Source: JACKNG01 sp040220855
GTDB taxonomy: Bacteria > Pseudomonadota > Gammaproteobacteria > Ga0077536
Assembly (NCBI GenBank): GCA_040220855.1
Contig: JAVJVZ010000055.1
Span: forward strand, 1 to 64,000
Direction of reading: 5' to 3'
Length of the DNA stretch: 64,000 bases
The position numbers and the translations under genes were made by a program. How positions within the stretch are numbered: position 1 is the stretch's first letter; every line of letters starts with the position of its first letter. Of the stretch, positions 51,610-60,736 are shown one piece after another. Below the pieces are notes generated by a model, which did not search any database, was not told the DNA's origin, and was given only the letters and a program-made list of their open reading frames with translations.

Positions 51610-52245
51610 ATGGACATCTTCGAGATCGAAGCGGAGCTTCGCCACGACAGGGGTAAGGGTGCGAGCCGCCGCCTGCGTCGTGCCGGCAAGTTCCCCGCAG
51701 TCGTCTACGGCGCGCACAAGGACGCCGTCGCCATTCAGCTCGACCACAACGAGCTCTTGCTGCACACCCAGCACGAGGCGTTCTATTCGCACATCCTGTC
51801 GCTCAAGGTCGATGGCCGCAACGAGCGCGTGGTGCTCAAGGACGTCCAGCGCCATCCGTATAAGCCGTTCCTGATGCACATGGATTTCCAGCGCGTGAGC
51901 GAGAGCGAATCGCTGACCATCCGAGTGCCGCTGCACTTCACCAACGAGGAGCGCTGCGTCGGCGTCAAGCAGGGCGGCGGTACCATCGCGCACCTGATGG
52001 CCGATCTCGAAGTGACCTGCCTGCCCAAGGACCTGCCCGAGTACATCGAGGTCGACATCGCCAACCTCAACGTGGGCGAGACCATTCACCTGTCGGAGCT
52101 CAAGCTGCCGGCCGGTGTCGAGATCACGGCCATTGCGCATGGCGGCGACGCCGAGCAGGCGGTGGTGCAGGTCAACGCGCCGCGTGGTCCGTCGGCCGAC
52201 GAAGAGGGTGAGGAAGGCGAGGAAGGCGCCGGCGGCGAAGCCTGA
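51610..52245 (+). CDS. rplY: 50S ribosomal protein L25 (Ctc/TL5 long form)
   Basis: The product has 211 residues from ATG 51610 with a GGAG upstream. The N-terminal 5S-rRNA-binding domain (GKGASRRLRRAGKFPAVVYG) is followed by the C-terminal beta domain found in the Ctc form, ending in an acidic Glu/Gly tail (ADEEGEEGEEGAGGEA). It binds 5S rRNA. Context prs-rplY-pth is conserved. Confidence 0.95.
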   Translation: MDIFEIEAELRHDRGKGASRRLRRAGKFPAVVYGAHKDAVAIQLDHNELLLHTQHEAFYSHILSLKVDGRNERVVLKDVQRHPYKPFLMHMDFQRVSESESLTIRVPLHFTNEERCVGVKQGGGTIAHLMADLEVTCLPKDLPEYIEVDIANLNVGETIHLSELKLPAGVEITAIAHGGDAEQAVVQVNAPRGPSADEEGEEGEEGAGGEA

Positions 52246-52293
52246 GGCCGCCCGCACGGCACGCGTCATCCCCAGGTCGACGGTCGAACAGTC

Positions 52294-52890
52294 ATGGCGG
52301 ATGACGCGGTGCAGCTCGTGGTCGGGCTCGGCAATCCCGGGCCCGGCCACGCGGGTGACCGGCACAATGCCGGCTTCTGGTGCGTCGATGCGCTGGCTGC
52401 GCGGCTCGGCGCGACGCTGCACGAGGAGTCGCGTTACAAGGCGTTGCTCGGGCGCACCGCGAGCGGGCTGCGCCTGCTGGAACCGCTCACCTTCATGAAT
52501 CTCTCCGGCGACAGCGTGGCAGCCTGCGCGGCTTACTTCCGCATTCCGCCGGCGGCCATCGTGGTCGTCCACGACGAGCTCGATCTCGCCCCCGGCGTGG
52601 TGCGCCTCAAGCGCGGTGGCGGGCACGGCGGACACAACGGCCTGCGCAGCATCGACCGCCAGTTGGGTTCCAACGATTACCTGCGCGTGCGCATCGGCAT
52701 CGGCCACCCGGGTCCCGGCGGCGACGTCTCCGGCTACGTGCTCGGCAAGCCGCCGGCCGAGGAGCGCAGCGCCATCCTCGACGCCATCGATGCCGTCATC
52801 GAGGTGTTCGACCGCGTGCTCGCGGGCGAGGTGGAGCGTGCCATGAATACACTCAACCGGCGTGACCGGAAACCGAAGGACGCAAGCTGA
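52294..52890 (+). CDS. pth: Peptidyl-tRNA hydrolase
   Basis: The product has 198 residues. Catalytic His in GDRHNAGFWCVD, Asn in FMNLSGDS, Asp in VVHDELDL, and the GGGHGGHNGLRSI loop. It recycles peptidyl-tRNA dropped from ribosomes. The stop abuts the ychF start with no gap. Confidence 0.96.
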   Translation: MADDAVQLVVGLGNPGPGHAGDRHNAGFWCVDALAARLGATLHEESRYKALLGRTASGLRLLEPLTFMNLSGDSVAACAAYFRIPPAAIVVVHDELDLAPGVVRLKRGGGHGGHNGLRSIDRQLGSNDYLRVRIGIGHPGPGGDVSGYVLGKPPAEERSAILDAIDAVIEVFDRVLAGEVERAMNTLNRRDRKPKDAS

Positions 52891-53982
52891 ATGGGCTTCA
52901 AGTGTGGCATCGTCGGTCTGCCCAACGTCGGCAAGTCATCGTTGTTCAATGCGTTGACGAGCGCCGGCATCGCGGCGGAGAACTATCCTTTCTGCACCAT
53001 CGAGCCGAACGTCGGCATCGTTGCCGTGCCCGATCCGCGGCTCGAGCGCATCGCCGCGATCGTCAAGCCGGCCAAGGTGATCCCGTCGACGATGGAGTTC
53101 GTCGACATCGCCGGTCTCGTCGCCGGCGCCGCGAGCGGCGAGGGCCTCGGCAACAAGTTTCTTGCTCACATCCGCGAGACGCAGGCCATCGCGCACGTCG
53201 TGCGCTGCTTCGAGGACGAAAACGTTACCCACGTCGCCGGTCGCGTCGACCCGGTATCCGACATCGAGATCATCGACACCGAGCTCGCGCTGGCCGATCT
53301 CGAGACCTGTACGCGCGGTCTCGAGCGCGCCGAGAAACAGGCCAAGTCGGGCGACAAGGAACAGCGCCAGCGCGTCGCCTCCTACCGCGTATTGCTCGAC
53401 GCGCTCGAAGCCGGCACGCCGGTGCGCACGCTCGAACTCGACGAGCATGCGCAGGCGCTGGTGCGCGAAATCGCTCTGCTCACCGCCAAACCCGTGCTGT
53501 TCGTCGCCAACGTCGACGAAGCCAGTCTCGACGGCAACGTGCACGCGACGGCGGTGGCCGACTACGCTGCGGCCAACGGCGCCGAGTGCGTGGTGCTGTG
53601 CGCGGCCATCGAGGCCGAGATCGCAGCGCTGCCGGCCGCCGAGCGCGCCGAGTTTCTCGCCGATCTCGGTCTCGCCGAGCCTGGCCTCGACCGCGTCATC
53701 CGCGCCGGCTACCGCCTGCTCGGACTGCAGAGCTTCTTCACCGCCGGCCCCAAGGAATGTCGCGCGTGGACGGTACGCCAGGGTGCGCTGGCGCCGCAGG
53801 CGGCCGGCGTCATCCACACCGATTTCGAGCGCGGCTTCATCCGTGCCGAGGTCATCGGCTACGACGACTTCATTGCCTGCGGTGGCGAGGCGCGCGCACG
53901 TGAGACCGGCAAGCTGCGCGTCGAAGGGAAGGAATACACCGTCGCCGATGGCGACGTGATGCATTTCCGCTTCAACGTCTGA
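52891..53982 (+). CDS. ychF: Ribosome-associated ATPase YchF (Obg-like)
   Basis: The product has 363 residues. P-loop GLPNVGKSSLFNAL, G3 DIAGLV, and NVDEA replacing NKxD at G4, which explains its ATP preference. A C-terminal TGS-like domain ends in VADGDVMHFRFNV. It is a redox- and stress-linked ribosome partner. Last gene of the prs-rplY-pth-ychF run. Confidence 0.96.
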   Translation: MGFKCGIVGLPNVGKSSLFNALTSAGIAAENYPFCTIEPNVGIVAVPDPRLERIAAIVKPAKVIPSTMEFVDIAGLVAGAASGEGLGNKFLAHIRETQAIAHVVRCFEDENVTHVAGRVDPVSDIEIIDTELALADLETCTRGLERAEKQAKSGDKEQRQRVASYRVLLDALEAGTPVRTLELDEHAQALVREIALLTAKPVLFVANVDEASLDGNVHATAVADYAAANGAECVVLCAAIEAEIAALPAAERAEFLADLGLAEPGLDRVIRAGYRLLGLQSFFTAGPKECRAWTVRQGALAPQAAGVIHTDFERGFIRAEVIGYDDFIACGGEARARETGKLRVEGKEYTVADGDVMHFRFNV

Positions 53983-54082
53983 GCGCACGGCCGCGGCGCT
54001 ACGCGCGGTCTTTGGCGGTGGGGTCGGAAGGATTCTCGCGCGGTGGCGCTGCAGGCGTGCGCGAGCGAGAGGGGAAAGGGGA

Positions 54083-54270
54083 GGTGTTCTCCACCATGCC
54101 GGCGCTGACCGTAATCTTGAACCAGGGGTTCAAGATGGAACGTCTCGGGGTGAATCAGGCTTTCTGCCCGGAGGCAGACGTGCTCAACATCACCGGATGA
54201 TCGGTTCCTGGGGCAAGTATTATAGGCTCAAAGATTGTCGGGTCAGTGGTCGCACAAAGCAGAGAACACC
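54083..54270 (-). ncRNA. ssrS: 6S RNA
   Basis: On the minus strand the ends pair perfectly: GGTGTTCTC (54270-54262) with GAGAACACC (54091-54083), giving about 188 nt, close to the 184 nt of E. coli 6S. The 3' half contains the diagnostic stem CTTGAACC-loop-GGTTCAAG followed by ATTACGGTCAGCGCCGGCAT, matching the E. coli 3' region in order and spacing. It lies directly after zapA, the conserved location. 6S RNA mimics an open promoter and sequesters sigma70 RNA polymerase in stationary phase. The ygfA gene that usually follows is absent; ychF is convergent instead. Confidence 0.92.
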
Positions 54271-54285
54271 ATGGACGTTATCGTA

Positions 54286-54314
54286 CAGGTTTCGTGAAGC
54301 TTTAGCGAAACCTG
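54286..54314. repeat. Inverted repeat between zapA and 6S RNA
   Basis: CAGGTTTCG (54286-54294) and CGAAACCTG (54306-54314) are perfect 9-bp arms around 11 nt centred on AAGCTT. It occupies the 6S promoter region just upstream of the RNA 5' end. It could be an operator or a zapA-end stem-loop; no U-tract follows on the minus strand. Confidence 0.7.
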
Positions 54315-54338
54315 GCGCGATGGCCGCGCCGCGCCGGA

Positions 54339-54671
54339 TCAATGGTTGCCCGAGCTGCCGAGCGAGATGGTCTCGCCGCGATTCAGCGCAGCGGCTATCT
54401 TGGATTCCATGCGCGCGATGCCGGCGCTGACGTCGGAAGCCAGCGTCTCGTTGTTGCGGCGGAACTCGAGGTATTCGTGGGCGATGTTGAGCGCGGCCAT
54501 CACCGCGATACGTTCGCTGCCGATGACCTTGCCGTTGTCGCGCTGCTCGATCATCTTGTTGTTCAGGAACTGTACCGAGGAGAACAACGCCTCGCGTTCG
54601 TTCTCCTTGCAGCCGACCACGTAGTCCTTGTCGAAGATGGTGACGGTGATCGGCTTAACCTCGTCGCTCAT
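54339..54671 (-). CDS. zapA: Cell division protein ZapA
   Basis: The product has 110 residues. The ZapA core begins ITVTIFDKDYVVGCKENERE and continues with IGSERIAVMAALNIAHEYLE, with a C-terminal coiled coil. The ATG overlaps the stop of the upstream gene by one base (TAATG). It cross-links FtsZ filaments in the division ring. Confidence 0.94.
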   Translation of the reverse strand: MSDEVKPITVTIFDKDYVVGCKENEREALFSSVQFLNNKMIEQRDNGKVIGSERIAVMAALNIAHEYLEFRRNNETLASDVSAGIARMESKIAAALNRGETISLGSSGNH

Positions 54672-54892
54672 TAACGGGTCTCCATCGCTTTGAGACGGGC
54701 AATCATGGCTTCCACGCGGCTGCGTGCCTGCTCGGTCTTCTCGATCAGGCTCGCGCGCTCGGCGGTCAGTGCCGCCTGCTGGTTGCGCAGCGCCACGTTT
54801 TCCGTGGTCAGGCTTTCGACGGTCTTGATGAGATCGTCGACGCGGGATTCCAGGGCGGCCAGGTCGAGGCGTTCGTTACCGGCTGATGACAT
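54671..54892 (-). CDS. ZapB-like small coiled-coil protein (TIGR02449 family)
   Basis: The product has 73 residues from ATG 54892 (54910 would add 6). It is almost wholly heptad-patterned: LAALESRVDDLIKTVESL, then LRNQQAALTAERASL. The TIGR02449 family precedes zapA in many gammaproteobacteria and is presumed to be a ZapA-linked division factor, like ZapB. Stop overlaps the zapA start. Confidence 0.85.
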   Translation of the reverse strand: MSSAGNERLDLAALESRVDDLIKTVESLTTENVALRNQQAALTAERASLIEKTEQARSRVEAMIARLKAMETR

Positions 54893-55090
54893 GACGCCGA
54901 ACGGTCTCACAGACGGGGCTAATCGTGCGGGCCACTATAGAGCCCGAAGTGCGCGACGGTCAACACGAAGGGGGGCGTTACAAGCGCTTGCGCGCCGGCC
55001 ACTTAGGCGCGAGTTTCTGTGCCTTCGGCGGGCATGAAATAATGTCGCCATGAGAATTGCTTCGACGCCACCCGCACGCGGTCCCGCGCC

Positions 55091-55660
55091 GTGAACGCCG
55101 CGCTGTACGACCGCGTGACGCAGGTGCTCGACACGCTCGGCTGCGATCTCGGCGCAGGCGAGTGCCACGGTGCGCTGTGCGGCCTGCTGTGCGCACCGCG
55201 CGCGTTCTCGCCGCGCACCTGGCTCGAACACGTCGCCGGCGAGGACTCCCCGGCCGCCTTCGAGCAGGGTGCCGCTCGCGACGTGCTCGACGAACTCCTG
55301 CGCGAATCGGTCACTGCGCTCGGCAGCGCGGACCTCGACTTCGCCCTGCTGCTGCCCGGCGACGACGCCGGACTCGCCGCGCGCAGCGCCGCGTTCGCCG
55401 GATGGTGCCGCGGCTTTCTCGCCGGCCTCGGTCTCGGTGGCATCGGTGACATGCGCGAACTCGGTGCCGACGCGCGCGGTTTCGTCAACGACCTCGAACG
55501 CTTCGGGCGGCTCGAGGCGGTCGATGGCGACGAAGCCGACGAGCGCGCTTTCGCCGAGCTGACCGAATACACTCGGATGGGCGTATTGGTCGTGCACGGC
55601 GAGGTCCATGCCGCCGCCGCGCCCGGCGCGCCTGAAGACCCCACGCCCACCCTGCACTGA
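55091..55660 (+). CDS. ygfB: UPF0149 family protein YgfB
   Basis: The product has 189 residues from a GTG at 55091. Signatures ECHGALCGLLCAPRAF and GWCRGFLAGLGL define the helical UPF0149/YecA-like family. In Pseudomonas YgfB has been linked to gene regulation and beta-lactam resistance; its role here is not evident. It heads the ygfB-pepP-ubiH-ubiI operon. Confidence 0.92.
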   Translation: MNAALYDRVTQVLDTLGCDLGAGECHGALCGLLCAPRAFSPRTWLEHVAGEDSPAAFEQGAARDVLDELLRESVTALGSADLDFALLLPGDDAGLAARSAAFAGWCRGFLAGLGLGGIGDMRELGADARGFVNDLERFGRLEAVDGDEADERAFAELTEYTRMGVLVVHGEVHAAAAPGAPEDPTPTLH

Positions 55661-55677
55661 CGGAACTGCCGCTGCTT

Positions 55678-56997
55678 ATGGAGAAACGTGAATTCGCACG
55701 CCGCCGCAAGCGGCTGATGGACCTGGTGGAGCCGGGTTCGATCATCATCCAGCCGAATGCCCCGGAGCGCGTGCGCAACCGTGACGTCTATTACCCGTTC
55801 CGCTCCGACAGCGACTTCTACTACCTGAGCGGTTTTCCCGAGCCGGAATCGGTGCTCGTGCTGGTGCCCGATCGACCGCAGGGCGAGTTCCTGCTGTTCT
55901 GTCGTGAGAAGGACGCGGAGCAGGAGACCTGGCACGGCCGCCGCGCCGGCCTGGAGGGCGCCTGCGCCGAGTACGGTGCCGACGATGCCTTCCCGATCAC
56001 CGATCTCGACGACATCCTGCCCGGTCTGCTCGAGAACAAGGAGCGCATCTATTACACGATGGGGCGTTATGCCGACTTCGATCAGCGCCTCGTCAGCTGG
56101 CTCAACCGCGTCACTTCCAAGGGGCGCGCCGGCGTGCACGCACCGGACCAGTTCGTTTCGCTCGGCCACGTGGTGCACGAGATGCGCCTGTTCAAGAGCA
56201 GCCAGGAGCTGAAAGCCATGCGACGCGCGGCCGTCATCACCGCCGAAGCGCACCAGCGCGCGATGGAAGTGTGTCGTCCGGGGATGCGCGAGTACCAGGT
56301 CGAGGCCGAGCTCCTGCACTGCTTCATGCGCAATGGCGCGCGCGCGCCGGCCTACCCGTCGATTGTCGGCAGCGGCGCCAACAGCTGCATCCTGCATTAC
56401 ACGGAAAACGGCGCGACGATGAAGGACGGCGATCTGCTGCTGATCGACGCAGGTGCCGAGTACGACTACTACGCGGCCGACGTCACGCGGACCTTCCCGG
56501 TCGGCGGCGAATTCAGCGAGCATCAGCGCCTCGCTTACGAGATCGTGCTCGAGGCGCAGGCTGCCGCCATCGCCGAGGTGCGCCCGGGCAATGGCTGGAA
56601 CGAGCCGCACGAGGCGGCGGTGGAAGTGATCACGCGCGGGTTGATCGATCTCGGCATTCTCAAGGGCCGGCTGCGCAAGCTCATCGACAGCGAAGCCTAC
56701 CGTCCCTATTACATGCACAAGACCGGCCACTGGCTCGGCATGGACGTGCACGACGTCGGCGACTACAAGCTCGCCGACGAGTGGCGTATCTTCGAACCGG
56801 GCATGGTCACGACCATCGAACCGGGCTTGTATTTCGCGGCGAGTGTGCGCGACCTGCCGAAGGACTGGTGGAACATCGGTATCCGCATCGAAGATGACGT
56901 GCTGGTCACCGAGACCGGCCACGAGGTACTGACCGTCGACGCGCCAAAAAGCGTCGAGGATGTACAGGCCGCGATGCAGCGACGCAGTGCCGCCTGA
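55678..56997 (+). CDS. pepP: Xaa-Pro aminopeptidase
   Basis: The product has 439 residues. Metal ligands appear in LIDAGAEYDYYAADVTRTFP (two Asp), HWLGMDVHD (His), TIEPGLYF (Glu) and IEDDVLVTE (Glu). The N-terminal creatinase-like domain has YLSGFPEPESVL. It removes N-terminal residues before Pro. The ubiH frame begins within its last codons. Confidence 0.95.
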   Translation: MEKREFARRRKRLMDLVEPGSIIIQPNAPERVRNRDVYYPFRSDSDFYYLSGFPEPESVLVLVPDRPQGEFLLFCREKDAEQETWHGRRAGLEGACAEYGADDAFPITDLDDILPGLLENKERIYYTMGRYADFDQRLVSWLNRVTSKGRAGVHAPDQFVSLGHVVHEMRLFKSSQELKAMRRAAVITAEAHQRAMEVCRPGMREYQVEAELLHCFMRNGARAPAYPSIVGSGANSCILHYTENGATMKDGDLLLIDAGAEYDYYAADVTRTFPVGGEFSEHQRLAYEIVLEAQAAAIAEVRPGNGWNEPHEAAVEVITRGLIDLGILKGRLRKLIDSEAYRPYYMHKTGHWLGMDVHDVGDYKLADEWRIFEPGMVTTIEPGLYFAASVRDLPKDWWNIGIRIEDDVLVTETGHEVLTVDAPKSVEDVQAAMQRRSAA

Positions 56998-58192
56998 GTT
57001 CGACTGCATCGTCGTCGGTGCCGGGCTGGTCGGCAGCGCGGCAGCCTGTACGCTTGCCGCCAGCGGGCGTCGCGTGCTGGTCGTGGAACGCCGCGCGCCG
57101 CTGCACACGCTGCCCGACGACGTTCGAGCGCTCGTTCTCGCGCCAGCCTCGGTGCAGGTGCTCGGGCGCTGTGGCCTGTGGCCCGCGCTGGCACCTCACG
57201 CGGCAGCGATCCGACGCATCCATATCAGTGAGCGTGGTGCCTTCGGGCGCGTGCGGCTCGATGCCGCGGAGGCCGGCCTCGCCGCCCTTGGCTGGTCATG
57301 CCCGGCCGACGTCATGCTGCGCGAAATGAATGGCGGCCTCGTGCACGGCGATGGTATCGAGGTGCGCTGGTCGACCCGATTCATCGATGCCAGGGCGCGT
57401 GATGATGCTATCGAGGTCGAACTCGCCACGCCCGCGGGTGAGGCGCGCGTGTCGGCCCGCCTGCTCGTGGGTGCCGACGGCGCGCGCTCGGCGGTGCGCC
57501 ACGCTGCCGGCATCGAGCTGGACAGCGTCGACTATGGCCAGAGCGCGATCGTCGCCAACCTGGAAGCGCCGGCACTCGCGGCGGATCTTGCCCTCGAGCA
57601 CTTCACCGACGAAGGGCCGCTCGCGCTCATCCCGCGCGGCGGCGCGCGTTTCGTCAGCGTACAGTGCCTCGCGCGCGAGCACGCGCAGGCGGCAGCCTCT
57701 CTGGCCGCGCCGGAGTACCTTGCACAGCTCGCTGCGCGCGCCGGTCAGCGTCTCGGACCGCTCACCGCGCTCGGCCCGCGACGCCTGCATCCCCTCGCGC
57801 GCCAACGCGCGCGCTCGCTCACCGGCGCGCGCACCGTGATTCTCGGTAACGCCGCCAACACGGTTCATCCGAACGGTGCGCAGGGCCTGAATCTCGGCCT
57901 GCGCGACGTTGCGGCACTCGATGCCGCGCTGCGCGCGGCCGATGACGCCGGCGCCAGCGAAGCATTGGCAGCGTACGCCGCCCTGCGCGCGCGCGATCAC
58001 CGCGCCATCGGCGGCTTCACCCATGCCGCCGCGCAGGCCTTCGCCTCGACCCTGCTGCCGGCGCGCTGTGCGCGACGCGTCGTGCTCGGCGCGCTCGCGC
58101 ATGTGCCGGCGCTGCGTCGCGCGCTGGTCGCCGAGCTCAGTGGCCTGGGTGCACTGGCGCGACTCGGCGTGGCGCCGGAGTCACCGGCGTGA
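56987..58192 (+). CDS. ubiH: FAD-dependent ubiquinone-ring monooxygenase, UbiH-like
   Basis: The product has 401 residues from GTG 56987, overlapping pepP by 11 nt; ATG 56960 would overlap more. FAD motifs: CIVVGAGLVGSAAACTL, VGADGARSAVRHAAG and the late HPNGAQGLNLGLRD. The last replaces the usual HPIAGQG of UbiH/UbiI. It hydroxylates the ring of a ubiquinone precursor. Order pepP-ubiH-ubiI is conserved; which carbon is modified cannot be told from sequence alone. Confidence 0.88.
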   Translation: MPPEFDCIVVGAGLVGSAAACTLAASGRRVLVVERRAPLHTLPDDVRALVLAPASVQVLGRCGLWPALAPHAAAIRRIHISERGAFGRVRLDAAEAGLAALGWSCPADVMLREMNGGLVHGDGIEVRWSTRFIDARARDDAIEVELATPAGEARVSARLLVGADGARSAVRHAAGIELDSVDYGQSAIVANLEAPALAADLALEHFTDEGPLALIPRGGARFVSVQCLAREHAQAAASLAAPEYLAQLAARAGQRLGPLTALGPRRLHPLARQRARSLTGARTVILGNAANTVHPNGAQGLNLGLRDVAALDAALRAADDAGASEALAAYAALRARDHRAIGGFTHAAAQAFASTLLPARCARRVVLGALAHVPALRRALVAELSGLGALARLGVAPESPA

Positions 58193-59400
58193 GCGATCAC
58201 TTCGACGTCCTCGTCGTCGGTGCCGGCGTCACCGGTCTCACGAGCACCGCCCTGATGGCACGCGCCGGCGCGCGCGTCGGGCTGGTCGCACCGCTCGAGG
58301 ACAGCACGCCGCCGAGCGGTGACATCGGCCTGCGCACGCTCGCCATCACCCCGGCCTCGATGCGTATCCTCGCCGCCGCCGGCGCGTGGAAGTACCTCGA
58401 CCTCGAGCGCGTCGGGCGCTTCGACGCCATGGAAGTGTGGGATGCGGGTTCGTCGGGCACGCTCGCCTTCGCGCCCGACGTCCTGCACGAAGGCCCCATG
58501 GGTTACATCGTCGAGTACCAGAATCTCGTCGCCGCCCTTGCCCGGGCGCTGGCGCGGGCGCCGGTCTCGCGCATCGCGCATCGGGTGCAGGGGCTCGACC
58601 GTAGCATCGGCCACGCGCTCGTCCTCGACGACGGTGAGCGGCTCGAAGCACGCCTGGTGGTCGCCGCGGACGGTGCCCACTCGCAACTGCGCACGGCGGC
58701 CGGCATCACCTGGCAGCATCGTGGCTACGCGCAGCGCGCGCTGGTCGCGAACGTCGTGACCGCCGAGCCGCACGGCGACGTCGCGCGCCAGCGCTTCCTG
58801 CCGAGTGGTCCGCTCGCCTTTCTGCCGCTCGCCGCGCCGTGCGCATCGTCGATCGTGTGGTCGTGTAACGAGGCCCTCGCGAGTTCGCTCGAGGAGATGG
58901 ATGACCACGCGTTCACCGCGGCGCTCACCGAGGCCTTCGAGGGGCGCCTCGGCGCCGTCGTCGAAGTCTCGAAGCGCACGTCCTACGCACTCGCCCGCGC
59001 GCGTGCCGAACGCCTCGTCGATGGCCCGCTTGCGCTGGTCGGAGACGCCGCGCACCTGGTGCATCCGCTCGCCGGGCAGGGCCTCAACCTCGGCCTGCTC
59101 GACGTCGCTGCGCTCGCCGAGTGTGTCGGCAGCGTGTCCGCCGGCCGTTGGCCGCATCCCGCGGCGCTGCGTCGCTACGAGCGCTGGCGCAAGAGCGAAG
59201 CGCTCGCAATGACGCTGGTCACCGACGGCCTCGAGCGACTGTTCGCGCGCGAAGAGCGCCCGCTGCGCTGGCTGCGCGGTGCCGGAGTCGCCGTCACCGG
59301 TCGCGTTCCCGGGCTGGTACCGTGGTTGTGCGCACAGGCGATGGGCGATCGCGGCGACCTGCCGCGCATTGCGCGCGCCGGCGGCGACAGCGCGTCCTGA
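58189..59400 (+). CDS. ubiI: FAD-dependent ubiquinone-ring monooxygenase, UbiI/VisC-like
   Basis: The product has 403 residues from a GTG overlapping the ubiH TGA (GTGA). FAD motifs: VLVVGAGVTGLTSTALMARA, AADGAHSQLRTAAGI and VGDAAHLVHPLAGQGLNLG, the canonical UbiI/UbiH form. It probably carries out the C5-hydroxylation step of ubiquinone synthesis. The tandem pair of related hydroxylases is typical. Confidence 0.88.
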   Translation: MSDHFDVLVVGAGVTGLTSTALMARAGARVGLVAPLEDSTPPSGDIGLRTLAITPASMRILAAAGAWKYLDLERVGRFDAMEVWDAGSSGTLAFAPDVLHEGPMGYIVEYQNLVAALARALARAPVSRIAHRVQGLDRSIGHALVLDDGERLEARLVVAADGAHSQLRTAAGITWQHRGYAQRALVANVVTAEPHGDVARQRFLPSGPLAFLPLAAPCASSIVWSCNEALASSLEEMDDHAFTAALTEAFEGRLGAVVEVSKRTSYALARARAERLVDGPLALVGDAAHLVHPLAGQGLNLGLLDVAALAECVGSVSAGRWPHPAALRRYERWRKSEALAMTLVTDGLERLFAREERPLRWLRGAGVAVTGRVPGLVPWLCAQAMGDRGDLPRIARAGGDSAS

Positions 59401-59430
59401 GAGGCGCAGCAGGCGCTGGCGGTTTGCTCG

Positions 59431-59575
59431 ACAGGCTGGTGAAGAACGTTGCGAGACGTGCGGGCTGCAAGGCGCGTGCGAGCCGAGGACCGGCGTTTAT
59501 GCGGATAAATGAGGACCGCAGGCGAGTGCGCAACGCCGCAGACCGTGCCCGCAGCCGTTTTTCACCGGCCTGTTG
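59431..59575 (+). repeat. Intergenic element with inverted termini
   Basis: ACAGGCTGGTGAA (59431-59443) is the near-perfect inverse (12/13) of TTCACCGGCCTGT (59561-59573). Inside are two direct GAGGACCG repeats flanking GTTTAT-GCGG-ATAAAT, and internal complementary pairs GTTGCG/CGCAAC and GGCTGC/GCAGCC. It occupies part of the 59401-59799 gap between ubiI and purC, which has no gene. It could be a MITE-like repeat or a structured RNA. Confidence 0.6.
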
Positions 59576-59799
59576 ATGCCCCGCGTGCCAGCGCCTGCCG
59601 TCACGGCGGCCGGGGCAGCGACTGCGACGAACCGCGTGTCGCCGCATGTGCACGGCGTGCCACGAATCACGTTGCTGCGGCCTACGTGCGGCGCCCGGGA
59701 TCGACACCTGCGCCTGGCCGCACGGCGCCCCGTCACGGTGCCACTGGTGGCGGTGGCGGGGCTTCGGCAGAATAGCCGGCCCCGAAGCGAACCGCTGTC

Positions 59800-60693
59800 A
59801 TGATGCACGACTACACCGCTCTCTACGAAACGCATCTCAAGTCCTTGCCGCTCGTCGCGCGCGGCAAGGTGCGTGACATCTACGCGGTGGGCGACCGGCA
59901 CCTGCTCATCGTCACCACCGATCGGCTGTCCGCCTTCGACGTCATCATGCCCGACCCGGTGCCGGGCAAGGGTGCGATCCTGACCGCGGTGTCGAACTTC
60001 TGGTTCGCGCGTATGCGCGACATCATCCCCAATCATCTCGTCGACATCACGCTCGAGGAAGCCGTGCCGGATGCCGCCGAACGGCGTCTCGTCGAAGGGC
60101 GTGCGGTGGTGGTGCGCAAGCTGCGCGCCCTGCCGGTCGAAGCCGTCGCGCGTGGTTACCTGATAGGCTCCGGCTGGAAGGACTACCAGCGCAGCGGTGC
60201 AGTCTGTGGCATTCCGCTGCCGGGCGGGCTCGAGCAGGCCGCCGAACTGCCGGAGCCGATTTTCACGCCGGCAACCAAGGCCGCCGTCGGTGATCACGAC
60301 GAGAACATCGACTTCGCGCGAACCTGCGAGCTGATCGGGCGCGAGCGCGCCGAGCGCGTGCGCGAGGTGACTTTGCGCATCTACCGCGAAGCGGCCGCCT
60401 ATGCACGAGGCAAGGGCATCATCATCGCCGATACCAAGTTCGAATTCGGTCTCGACGACAACGACGAGCTGTTTCTCATCGACGAGATCCTGACGCCCGA
60501 TTCCTCGCGCTTCTGGCCGGCCGATGCCTGGCAGGTCGGTATCAGCCCGCCGAGCTTCGACAAGCAGTTCGTGCGCGATTATCTCGAGACGCTCGACTGG
60601 GACAAGCGCGCGCCCGGCCCGCACTTGCCGCCCGAGATCCTCGCGCAGACTGCTGCCCGCTATCGCGAGGCGCTGGAGCGCCTGACCGCTTGA
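59800..60693 (+). CDS. purC: Phosphoribosylaminoimidazole-succinocarboxamide synthase
   Basis: The product has 297 residues, the longer PurC form. SAICAR synthase motifs: GKVRDIYAVGDRHLLIVTTD, RLSAFDVIMPDPVPGKG, VARGYLIGSGWKDY and IADTKFEFGLD. It joins CAIR and aspartate in purine synthesis. ATG 59803 is an equally possible start. Monocistronic here. Confidence 0.95.
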   Translation: MMHDYTALYETHLKSLPLVARGKVRDIYAVGDRHLLIVTTDRLSAFDVIMPDPVPGKGAILTAVSNFWFARMRDIIPNHLVDITLEEAVPDAAERRLVEGRAVVVRKLRALPVEAVARGYLIGSGWKDYQRSGAVCGIPLPGGLEQAAELPEPIFTPATKAAVGDHDENIDFARTCELIGRERAERVREVTLRIYREAAAYARGKGIIIADTKFEFGLDDNDELFLIDEILTPDSSRFWPADAWQVGISPPSFDKQFVRDYLETLDWDKRAPGPHLPPEILAQTAARYREALERLTA

Positions 60694-60711
60694 AGCAGTT
60701 TGCAGCAGTGA

Positions 60712-60736
60712 GCGCGCCTGCCTGGGCAAGGCGCGC
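60712..60736 (+). terminator. Hairpin downstream of purC
   Basis: GCGCGCCT (60712-60719) and AGGCGCGC (60729-60736) form a perfect 8-bp stem, 19 nt after the purC stop. No U-tract. The remaining spacer to 60912 shows nothing further. Confidence 0.45.

Noticed and set aside
54012..54200. Plus-strand 62-residue frame after ychF
   Set aside because: It overlaps 6S RNA on the other strand and shows no protein family or ribosome binding site.
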